64,000 bases of DNA, taken from positions 186,001 to 250,000 of the forward strand of contig JAANYP010007182.1 in the NCBI GenBank assembly GCA_020465985.1. The letters are read 5' to 3'. Within the stretch, counting starts at the first letter, position 1. The number at the start of each line of letters is the position of its first letter. The notes beneath the pieces were generated by a model. That model searched no databases, had not been told where the DNA came from, and was given only the letters and a program-made list of their open reading frames with translations. Position numbers and translations under genes: made by a program. Shown here in pieces: positions 48,120 to 57,612 of this stretch. The stretch is from Centrapalus pauciflorus (lineage: Eukaryota; Streptophyta; Magnoliopsida; Asterales; Asteraceae).

Positions 48120-49028
48120 AAGCTGAATAAGCTGAATAAAATCAAATAATGCTGAGGGAATCATGACCAAAATCTGCATATTGTTCAAAATCAAAGATAG
48201 TGAAGATAGTATCAATTTCAATGTAAAGAAGGGCTCGTCTGTTTACTCCATCATTTGATATCAAACAAGAAGATGGGTCATCGCAATCGATACACGAGAG
48301 TGATATTGACATCATGAACCCCAATGACATTGAAACCATGCATAATAAACAAAAAAATCAAGTTAACGGGCGATTGAGTCATGTCACGGCTCTAGCAGCA
48401 CTAACCAAGAGCATGATGCGACATTCAATCATTATGTGCTTAAAAGATTTTCAAATGGCGATTGAGAGTTATAAGAGTCTACAATAACCTGAAGATCCAA
48501 TTCAGACATATGTTGATAAGGATCTTTTTGAAACTAAAATTTTTTCTCAAAAGCCGTATATTTCTAATTCAATTCTTGAGAAGATAAATACTGATCTTGA
48601 AATGAAAATTCACAGTTTTGAAGAAGAAAAAGCAAAGCTCTAGACTATTAATCAAGATTTAGAATTAAATCTTGAAGAACAATCTAGGCCATCATCTTAA
48701 GCAGTTCAGAAATCTTCTGAATCAACAACTTCAGCTCTTGTTGACAATATAAACTTTGAAGAAGACTTTGATCTGTTTTTGAATTCAATGGTTATCCTCT
48801 TGATGAACGATTTGTCATTATTGACGAATTCGTCAAACCTCTACATGAAAATGAAACTGTCGAAACTGAGGGACAATCAGATATTTTGAAACACCAAAGT
48901 TGAATCAGTTTCATCACCTGTTTTGAAACATAAAGATATGGACTACACCTGTTACTAATTAAAAATTGAAAGAAAAAGTTGTCTTTATTCCTACTAAAAC
49001 TAAAAAAGATGAATCATCAATTTCAAAG
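48120..49028 (+). pseudogene. Relic of Sirevirus-type gag C-terminus
   Basis: Broken plus-strand frames read IQTYVDKDLF, YISNSILEKINTDLEMK and DERFVIIDEFVKPLHENE, which match the coiled-coil part of S gag (IQTYSNKDLS, YILNSILEKINSDSKLK, FVKIDEFIKPLHDK). It lies downstream of ORF3 on the same strand, so it cannot be the gag of relic P. It ends abruptly at 49028 where chromovirus D starts. Confidence 0.65.
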
Positions 49029-49029
49029 G

Positions 49030-51141
49030 TTAATACGGCTTGCACACCCGATTCATAAACTCCACGAATACTGTCGATGCATTGGTCAATCCAAACGGCA
49101 TCACTTCGAACTCGTAATGACCATAAGGAGTCCGAAAGGCTGTTTTTGGAATATCCTCCTCACGAAATCTGACTTGATGATATCCTGATCTCAGGTAGAT
49201 TTTTGAATAGAAACTTGATCCTTGGAGTTGATCGAATAAATCATCAATTCTTGGGAGTGGGAATCGGTTCTTATGGTCATCTTGTTTAATTGCTGGTAGT
49301 CGATGCACATCCTAAAGGTTCCATACTTCTTTTCACAAAGAGGACCAGAGCTCCCCATGGTGACAAACTCGGCCTGGTAAATCCTTTATCTAAAAGTTCT
49401 TGTAGCTGGTTGGATAATTCTTGCATTTCGGATGGGGCCAAACGCTATGGCACCAGAGTCGCTGGTACAGCACCAGACAACAGGTCAATTTGGAATTCCA
49501 CTTGCCTAGTTGGCGGAAGTCCAGGAAAATCCTCAGGAAATATTTTTGGGTAATCGCGAACAATGGGAATATCATCTAGCCGCTTCACTTTCGGCTCCTT
49601 CTCTGTCTTGTAGACTAATATTGCTTGACAACCTTTTCGTAGATACTTCAGGGTCCTAATACTGGATATGATATTTACTTTGGTGTTCCTTCTTTCACCT
49701 TGGACCGTCAATATTTTCCTATTGGCAAGGGGTATGCGCACCATCTTTTTGTCACACACGTTTCCGCACAGTTTCTCGCCAACCAATCCATGCCTATGAC
49801 AACGTCGAAACTTCCTAGTTTGATGGGCATCATATCTATCTCAAAGAGTAGATCTATTAGTTTTAGTGCGCATCCTTGAATTATGTTATTCGTTGTAAGT
49901 ATCTTACCATCATCTATCTCTAGGGCAAAAGTAGTATCTAACGGGGTAAGAGTGGCATTAATTTGCTTGCTAAACTTAGTAGATATAAAACTTCTATTAG
50001 CTCCAGTACCAAAAAGTATGAATGCGTAAGTGTTGTTATGAAGAAACGTACCCGTGACCACGTTGGGGCTTTGTCGAGCTTCCCTGTTTCCCATCACAAA
50101 ATCTCTTCCTTGAGCTCCACCATTGTTTCTCAACCTTAGTCAATCCTTTTTGAAGTGCCCGACATTCCCACACTCGAAAAAACCTTTTTGGGGTCCATTG
50201 TTAGTTCCAGTGTTAGAGATCTTGCAATCCTTAGTCAGATGACCTTGTCTTTTGCACTTGCAGCAGGGATTTGGCACTGACCCGTGTGATGGTAGTTGCA
50301 CTTGTTACAATATGATTTGTTACCCGTGTAACTTTTCTTTTGTTCAGGCCCAGCTACATAAGCCTTGACCGTCTCTTGTTTCTTGGGGTGTTGTTGCTGC
50401 CTAGTGTTCCTTCCCGATCAATCTTCCCACGTTCGTTTGTAGTCACCACTCTTAGTCGCCACTGTTACCTGGTAGACCACCTAGTCCATTAAATTTAGTT
50501 TCATTCGAATGGCATTCTATATCCTCGTCAAGTTGGATGAGGTTACATTCCTTGAATTTGGGGGGCGAGTCCCCAAATATATTGCTCGATTCACTTGTAC
50601 TCCGGAGTAACCATACCGGGGCATAAAAGGTTCAGCTCGTGGAAACGGTTGGTGTACCATGGGGCATCAGTCCATTTCATGGACAGGTTCCGGAACTCTG
50701 ACTCCATCTATGTAGCTCGCTCTGCGGGCAATACTCATCGGTTATCATTTGCTTCAACTCTGTCGATGTGAGTTGATAAGCCATATCAACACCAACTGAC
50801 TGTACGTTGGAGTTCCACCATGTGTGGGCACCATGTTGGAGGGTATCGGTGGAAAATTTCACTTGTTGTCCTTCGCGTAGTTGCTTTCACGAAAGACAGA
50901 TTCCATTTTTCCAAACCAACGGGTCTAGCCAACAGCACCCTGTGAGGTGTTAAAGTATCAGCATTGGCAAGTCAGAAATCCTTTAATGCTACAACCTCTC
51001 GAGTTATTTTTCGCAGCTCCTACTACACCACTAGCTCCTGATCCGTTATTCCTATTACTTTCGTATGCGGCAATTGTGTCAGCTACTCTTTGAGCCATAA
51101 GTTGCTCAATCGCTGCAGAATTCATCCTCCTTGGCGCCATG
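49030..51141 (-). pseudogene. gag, protease and N-terminal RT of chromovirus D (left copy)
   Basis: ATG at 51141 (MAPRRMNSAAIEQLM). Gag core fragments GAHTWWNSNVQSVG and MITDEYCPQSELHR near 50830-50700; a degraded Cys/His-rich segment 50330-50130; protease near 50010 reading LFGTGANRSFIS, where the catalytic Asp has become Gly; then GERRNTK, FPEDFPGLPPTRQVEF and RT (FPLPRIDDLFDQLQGSS, FGLTNAS). The frame stops at MNRVCKPY, just short of the FIDD catalytic motif, at the junction 49029. Many frameshifts. A different gag family from A, B and C. Confidence 0.75.
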
Positions 51142-52296
51142 ATCTTAAGGTTAAAAAATAACATGGTGTAAGAAGACAATTCTATAAGCCAAAAATTTAC
51201 TAAAGTAGAATAGCCATAACTACATATCATCACATACAAGGTTATAGTTGAAATTTAGCTTTTCATTATAGTACTTATTTCGTAGCTTCATACGAACGGG
51301 GGCCGGGGTTTTCCAGAACAATTTCAAATACTACGAAGCCGAAAGATACATTATCCTAGTGAGTCCTAGAGAAACATAACTACTATATAGAGTGATAGTA
51401 AAAATACTAAGTATGAGAGGACTCCGGAGTCTCTCCGTGCTCCAGAGCGTTGATCCTCTACATCAGCTCTACGTTGCGCTCATCGCATTTTCTAAACGAT
51501 GGCATAGTTCATCACTCCTCTCTTGCTGTAGCATCTGGATGTTTTGGGTGAACCAGTAGATGTTGGTGTTTTGCATTGCTTCCTTCTTGATTTTTACTTA
51601 AATCTGTCCTACCTCTTGATGCATTTGACTAAATCAAAGGTCGTGTCTAGCTGCCCTTGCCACAAGTAAGGGCACTGTGTGGGGAAGGCGTTCTTGGGTC
51701 AATTCTTGGAATTTGTGGGGGCAGTAGATGATCCTCCTACCTCGAAGTGACCTATGACACCTTCTTCATTCTTCCAGTCCTGTAGGGTGTGAGGCATCCA
51801 TCCCCATTGCCTTGCATTCGTTCTCTTTCGAAGAGAAAGGCTTTGCTCAGGGGAGACTGTCGGAAAGGTTTCTCGTTGGATCGGTAAAACTCTTTTCCTT
51901 GGATTGAATATCATGAGAGGTCCGTCAAGGTGGCTGCAGTAAGGTCAATAGGATGGGATGCGTTGTGGTGGTGGTGGTGGATCGTTTGGTGTTGTGGGTT
52001 AAGAGTAACCCTCCTCGCCTTTCGATGGGTCTTCTTCCTCGTCTTAGTAGTTTGTCAGGTTTTGGTGGGTCTCTGAATCTAGGTACACTTCGGTATTGTT
52101 TAGCTTAGTTGGCTAACAGGTGGGTACTCGCCTACCAAGTCGGAAAGAATGATGATCGTATCGTTTGACATTTTTTTCTATATCAAGATTTATTAACAAT
52201 TTACATTTATTTTAGTCACTTGTAGTGGGAAAGGTCTTGTTCTTGTAACAGTTATAGTCTAGGGTAACTAATGCAACCTACTTCACTTTAACCATG
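51142..52296 (-). other. Leader of chromovirus D between primer binding site and gag
   Basis: About 1.15 kb with no recognisable gene, against roughly 170-200 nt in elements A, B and C. Short frames (for example 51699-51914) have no known match by eye. Confidence 0.5.
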
Positions 52297-52307
52297 ACTC
52301 TGATACC
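52297..52307 (-). other. Primer binding site of chromovirus D
   Basis: The minus strand reads GGTATCAGAGT, a slightly mutated methionine-type site, 4 nt inside the LTR end at 52312. Confidence 0.65.
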
Positions 52308-52311
52308 GATC

Positions 52312-54389
52312 TGTCACACCCCAATACCTTACTTAGCAACGACGCGTAACGTCACAGCAACAAAGTCACAATCATAATGAACGACCTCTAAATGGGATGT
52401 TTTCGAAATACATAAATTATAATTGTTGGTTTACAACCACAATAATAAGAGAGTTCATGAATAATGGAGATTAAAATACATGACAAAGAAATTCTAGTTA
52501 TGTGAAAGTAATCTCCACGATGTTTGAAAATGACTCCAAAAGCTTGGAAGCCTTGAGTGTCTCCTTATGCACGTGACTCCTTAATTACCTGAGGAATACA
52601 TACTAAAATACATCAACGAGATGTTGATGAGCTCATAGGTTTACACGATTAATATTGACAATGTATGGAACACAAGATTTCAGAGTTTGTAAACATAACG
52701 AATTAATAGTTTATGTATTACCATAAACCTGATGATCCCGAAACATAACTTTTGATGCCATATGTGGTATTCAACACCATATTATCAAGAATTTTCAAAT
52801 GATAATGCATCCCATTACCGACTGGCGTGGCCAACCCGGATGGGGGCATCAACCCAAATAGATATATTCAAAAGATTCATGTTTACGATGTAATTAACGG
52901 TTCATGATTGAGGGAGGTGATGAAGTAAACTTTTGTAATACATAAAATTGATAACAAGTACTTGTGTCCATAAAAAATTTTGAGCATGTATTCTCACCCC
53001 AAATAATATGAACATTTAATATTAGGGGCCATGAAACTCACTTTGACGATGAACGAGATGACCGACGTGTTGATTTGTGATGACGTTCGGGAGGACTTAA
53101 CCGAGTCCTAAATTGTTTGAGACACTTATTAAGGCCTTTAAGTGAGCATATGCATGCATGATGGTTTTTAACCTTAAATCACCCAACATAACAAGTCTTA
53201 CTAAACTTTTTATAACTTAAAAATCTATTTAAAATTTCCAGAATTTATCACGGTTTATGTCCCACTTTGAGGCTGTGGTTAACATAACTATGAAATGATT
53301 TACACTTTGATATTTTTATTCATGAAACTACTATGTCTTAAGCATTTTTCAAGGTAAAAACGACAATTATTTGAGGTGTTTAGGTTAGGAAACAATTTGT
53401 TAAAACTCATATGTAAACAACATCTGAGCAATTAGACCTTTTGGTTTGTAAACAGTATTTGGAGGTTCAAAACTTTTAATTAAATTATGTAAATTTCCAG
53501 ATCTTTAGTTAAAACATAGATCTAAATTCTAGAAAAATAATTACCTTATTCCATTAAGTTTTGAGCTAGTTATGATTTTTCAAATTTGATGTAATGTTTC
53601 TGCCAGAAAAATCCGAATTTCACTAACTTTGTAACAACTTGTGATTCTTGTTGTTTATCCAAAAACCATATGCATAAAAGGTCATCAACTCATTTCTAGA
53701 CCTTTTTTACATAATAGTTTATGCAAACTTTGTGTGGTCATACATTTATAAACACATTTGAAGATGCAAACATTAAAGTAAAACTACTTTGTTCATGAAC
53801 TTTGTTTTTGAAGTAACTTGTTGGTGATTTTATATTATGTAAGAGATATATTTAACATAAATAAAAGAAATAGATGGTGTAGTTTTCTGTTTTCACTTAC
53901 CTCGATAAGAAAGGAAGGAAATGTGTAGAAGTAGAGTTCTCGAATTAGTTGTTCACTCAAGAACACAAGAACTTCTTGAAGAACAATTGAAGAGTGTGTG
54001 TGCCAATTTTGAGAGAGAGCAAAGATGAGAGGAAGAGTAATCATCCAGATGATGATAAGTGATGGTGGACGGAGGGCAAATCTAGAAAAAAATGGTGATG
54101 AATACGGAAGAGATGGTCATGGGGATGGAGGATGGGTTTGCATAATTAAAGATTATTAATTTTTTTACTGCATAATGAATGTCACTTATACAAAATTAAT
54201 GTTGCAGCTTAGCTACTAATCATGTCGCAAGTTGATCAAATTAATTCGTCGTTGTTTCAGCGCATCACAACGATGAAATTATTTATGTTTTTTAAGGAAA
54301 ATCCTTATGATTTTGTTAACATCTTGATTTTATAATTACTATTTTTAATTAGATATCAGATGCTACCCTTATTTGTTGCGGTTGTTACA
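52312..54389 (-). repeat. Shared LTR of chromovirus D
   Basis: TGTCACACCCC at 52312 to GTTGTTACA at 54389, 2078 bp. The right flank is a pol 3' end, the left flank a primer binding site. A diverged partial copy is at 55497-56420. Confidence 0.8.
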
Positions 54390-54399
54390 GTCTCCTCCT

Positions 54400-54848
54400 G
54401 TTAAGAGAATTTCGTCGTGAAAATTATGATAGTTTCGTCAGGGGTCTTGCCATTTGAGAATTGGTGTGGATACTTTCGTCTAAACTGGTTTTTGTGTTCC
54501 CAAGTGAATGTTGGACCACATCCAGAGTTCCATCTGACCTTAACAATGGGTATACAACTGTGTTTTAATATTTTAACCCCACGGTCCATCATTTCTACCG
54601 GCTCCTCGATAAAACGAAGTTTATCATCTAGCGGAATCTCATAATGAGTGTTTTATCTGACAAACACTCTTTCGTATTGGATATGTGAAAGGTAATAAAC
54701 ACACTACTAGCTTCGGCGATAGCTCCAGGTGATAAGCTACTGAACCAATCGTCTTTATAATCTTGATTGGCCCGATGTAACTAGGATTCAAATTTCCTCG
54801 CTTTCCAAAACATATTACGCCCTTTCATGGCGAAAACTTCCTGGTGTA
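54400..54848 (-). pseudogene. C-terminal pol of chromovirus D (right copy)
   Basis: Minus-strand pieces read ICFGKRGNLNPSYIGPIKII, LDDKLRFIEEPVEM and VKILKHSCIPIVKVRWNS with TFTWEHKNQFRRKYPHQF at the end, the usual integrase C-terminus and chromodomain-like tail of these elements. It is cut at 54848 by a plus-strand copia LTR and broken by frameshifts near 54650 and 54745. Confidence 0.75.
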
Positions 54849-55082
54849 TGTTTTTGTTTATAGATATTAAGTCTTGGGACTTGTTTTGTACTATTGTAAT
54901 ACATGTGCTTGTATACAAAAAGAAATGAATTTAACAGTGCGGAGTAGTTGTTGATTGTAAGAATTCATATTGTATCTGTGTTGTACTCACAAAGTTCTTA
55001 TCAATCAAGCATTCGACTAGTTGTGTGAAACTGATTCTATTGTTTAGATCTTGATTTACATATTAGATTTTGATATTATCTA
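54849..55082 (+). repeat. 5' LTR of a copia fragment
   Basis: Starts TGTTTTTG inside D pol and ends near TATTATCTA just before a primer binding site, about 234 bp. Layout and some words (AATTAAGTC-like start, TCAATCAAG.ATTCGA) recall the S LTR, so probably Sirevirus-like. Confidence 0.6.
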
Positions 55083-55083
55083 T

Positions 55084-55096
55084 TGGTATCAGAGCC
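55084..55096 (+). other. Primer binding site of the copia fragment
   Basis: TGGTATCAGAGCC, matching initiator tRNA-Met. Confidence 0.85.
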
Positions 55097-55496
55097 TAAT
55101 ATGAATTAAATTGAGTATTTGATTATCATATTGTCGAATTTCTTGATATTTCTTGGGAAAAAGTCAAAAATCTGAATTTCTCATCTGGTTTTTGATTTTC
55201 TGAGTGTTTGAATCTGATCTTATCATCGAGTCTCATGTTTTTCAAGACGAATTCATTGATATAAGTCTCGAATTCTATTTCCAATCTTACAAGATTTAAT
55301 TGGATATTTTTTGTATTAAGAAAAAGTGACTGTTCTTGAAATGTTTTTAGTATTTTTGGCATTTTAATCAAGTATTTGCTAAAGTGTGTTTGTTAAAAGT
55401 TCTCTGGCATAAAACCGAGTCTAACGTTCCAATTTATAGGTCAATTCATGCATTTTTTTGGCAAAATTAGATGATTTGGACAAGGAAATTACTCTG
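55097..55496 (+). other. Leader remnant of the copia fragment
   Basis: AT-rich non-coding DNA after the primer binding site; no gag start is recognisable before the D LTR fragment takes over at about 55497. Confidence 0.45.
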
Positions 55497-56065
55497 TTTG
55501 TTCGTACATTTATAAACATATTTGAATATGCAAACTTTAAAGTAAAACTACTTTGTTCATGAACTTTAGTTTTGAAGTAACTTGTTGTTCATGATTTTGT
55601 ATTATGAGAGATATATATAACATAAATAAAAGAAATAGATGGTGTCGTTTTCATTTAGCTAGTGAAGAAAGAAAGCAAATGTGTAGAAGAAGAGGTCTCA
55701 AATTAATTGTTCACTCAAGAACACAAAATTTCTTGAAGACTTGAAGAGCAATTGAAGAGTGAGTATGTGCCAATTTTGAGAGAGAGCAAAGACGAGAGGA
55801 TTTCCAAGAGCAAATGTGTGAAATGAGATAAGAAGTGATCACCTATTTTTAGAGGAAGAGTAGTCATCAAAATGATGATAAGTGATCGTCGATGAAGTGG
55901 AAACATAGAGAAGAATGTTGATGGAGGATGAGTTTGTAAATAAAATATTCAAAGTCAAATGATGAAGGGGTTGGAGGGGGGGGGGGGGGAGGTTGAGCCG
56001 GCCATTGGTCTTTCACAAAGAAATAATATTTTTTTTTCATTTAGATATATATAAATATGGAAACT

Positions 56066-56105
<40 letters not shown>

Positions 56106-56420
56106 CATACATAGATGCATATTTATGTAAAATAAATTACTTGTTTAGTAAAATGTCTTTGTCTTGCATAATTAGAGATTATTAAAATTATTAATGCATA
56201 ATGAATGTCACTAATACTTAATTAGTGTCGCAACTTACTTAATTTAACTAATCACGTCGCAAGTTGATCAAATTAATTCTTCGTTCTTTCATCGCATGAC
56301 ACCGATGAAAATGTTTCTATTTTGTAAGGAAAATCCTTATGATTTTGTTAGCACCTTGATTTTATAATAACTATTTCTAATTGAATATCGGATGCTAACC
56401 TGATTTGTTCGGCTGTTATA
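55497..56420 (-). repeat. Partial LTR of chromovirus D
   Basis: Matches 53740-54389 (CATTTATAAACA, AAGTAAAACTACTTTGTTCATG, AAATAGATGGTGT) with insertions: a run of 14 G at 55976-55989 and 13 AC units at 56073-56098. Ends GTTATA at 56420 in place of GTTACA. It keeps the U3 end and lost the rest. Confidence 0.7.
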
Positions 56421-56973
56421 AAATTGAAATGGTTTCCTGATGTTGATTTTATACATATTTTTCTAGGCATGTCTTCCTCATTTAAGTGTGTTTTGATAGC
56501 TAAACTTTTGAGTTCGATGCTGAAATGAAGTAATTTTGTTTCCAAAGGTTTGTAGCGGACATTTGTGAATCAAGGAAAACGAATTATGGAAAGTCAAGAT
56601 TTATAAAAACTATCAAAGTATTGGATACGAAGAAAACATTCCATGACCATGTAATATAGGCAGGCCAAGGATTTGAAGAGAAGTCGCCTAATAAATTGAA
56701 GAAAGACCATGGCCATGGTTTTTGAAAGTGACAGCGCCTGGGCTCCTAATCCCCTGCAAGATAATCCATGGCCATGGATTGCAGAATGTCGAATGCACGC
56801 TAAAAAGGAGAAGGAGAAAAAAAACCCTACCATTAGATGACGGCTAGGGAGGAAAAGGAGAAAAAAGAGCAACGTAAAGCGTGGAACACGATTCCAAGCA
56901 TCAAGAGACGATTATTATAAAGAACAATTGAAGAATTTCACGATTTCAACTTCTTTATTCATCATTCGAACAT
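56421..56973. other. Unassigned segment with CCATGGCCATGG palindromes
   Basis: No recognisable gene. ACCATGGCCATGGT (56706-56719) and AATCCATGGCCATGGATT (56763-56780) are perfect palindromes 57 bp apart. A 92-codon minus-strand frame (56872-56594) is compositionally unremarkable and I do not call it a gene. Confidence 0.5.
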
Positions 56974-57590
56974 TGGTTTTTAAGGTCTGCTCTCTACGGA
57001 TCTTATCTTGACGTGACACCTTCCAACGAGTGCGGAATCCATGTTAGCAGCTTGACGAATATACCACGCACACCGAAACACAGAGACTAGCACAGTGATA
57101 GACGAAAAACGGATCGTCCCGACATGATGATTCTCTCCAAACGAAACTCTCTGATTGCTAGCAAATTCGAGATCTCGTTTTGCTTAAAACACTCTAACAA
57201 AATCTGCAAAAGTCACATAATTAATCGAATTAACCCTTAATTATAACACCCGGTTCGACTTTGTGTAGGACAAGTTCGAACTTGGCCCAAGGCCTATTCG
57301 AACTTGTCCTCTAACAAAATCGAACCTTTGCCTTCAAACTAATGCTTGAACTTATCTTTTAACTTATGTTTGAACAAATCTTTTAACTTTATGTTTGAAC
57401 TTATCTTTGAACTTTATGTTTGAACTTGTTGTAACACATTACCCTAAGTTCAAACAGACAAACAATCAATATCAAACACATATAATGAAACATATATCAA
57501 ACACTTTTGAATATTCAATAGCAAGTAAATTGACTTACACAAAATGCTATCTATACTTAGACTGCTATCGTGACACAGGCGGTACTAACA
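56974..57590 (-). repeat. 3' LTR of copia element F
   Basis: In element orientation starts TGTTAGTACC at 57590 after a polypurine tract and ends near CTTAAAAACCA at 56974. Related to the F1 LTR at 415-1057. It carries TTCGAA-type words at 57255-57320. Confidence 0.65.
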
Positions 57591-57601
57591 GACTCCCCCA
57601 T
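57591..57601 (-). other. Polypurine tract of element F
   Basis: The minus strand reads TGGGGGAGTC directly before the LTR, as in F1. Confidence 0.7.
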
Positions 57602-57612
57602 GACGATAGCTT

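Larger units (their letters stand above)
43580..48120 (+). mobile_element. Sirevirus-like copia relic P (3' half)
   Basis: End of RT and RNase H (43580-44030), an AT-rich spacer with a TATA box and TCCGAA-type words, then ORF3 (45446-48013), all on the plus strand and heavily mutated. Its upstream part is beyond element S, outside the window. No 3' LTR is seen; the sequence passes at about 48.1 kb into a gag relic. Confidence 0.65.
49029..54848 (-). mobile_element. Chromovirus D: two partial copies sharing one LTR
   Basis: On the minus strand from right to left: end of pol with chromodomain-like tail (54848-54400), a purine-rich tract, a full LTR (54389-52312), a primer binding site, a long leader, then gag, protease and the first half of RT (51141-49030). 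The single LTR thus serves as 3' LTR of the right copy and 5' LTR of the left copy. Both outer ends are truncated. Confidence 0.75.

Noticed and set aside
56073..56098. (AC)13 and the nearby 14-G run as functional Z-DNA or G-quadruplex elements
   Set aside because: Both are simple insertions in one decayed D LTR fragment and absent from the better copy, so ordinary microsatellites are the simpler view.
56594..56872. 92-codon minus-strand frame with hydrophobic N-terminus
   Set aside because: No homologue recognised, unremarkable composition, and it spans the CCATGG palindromes; not enough to call a gene.
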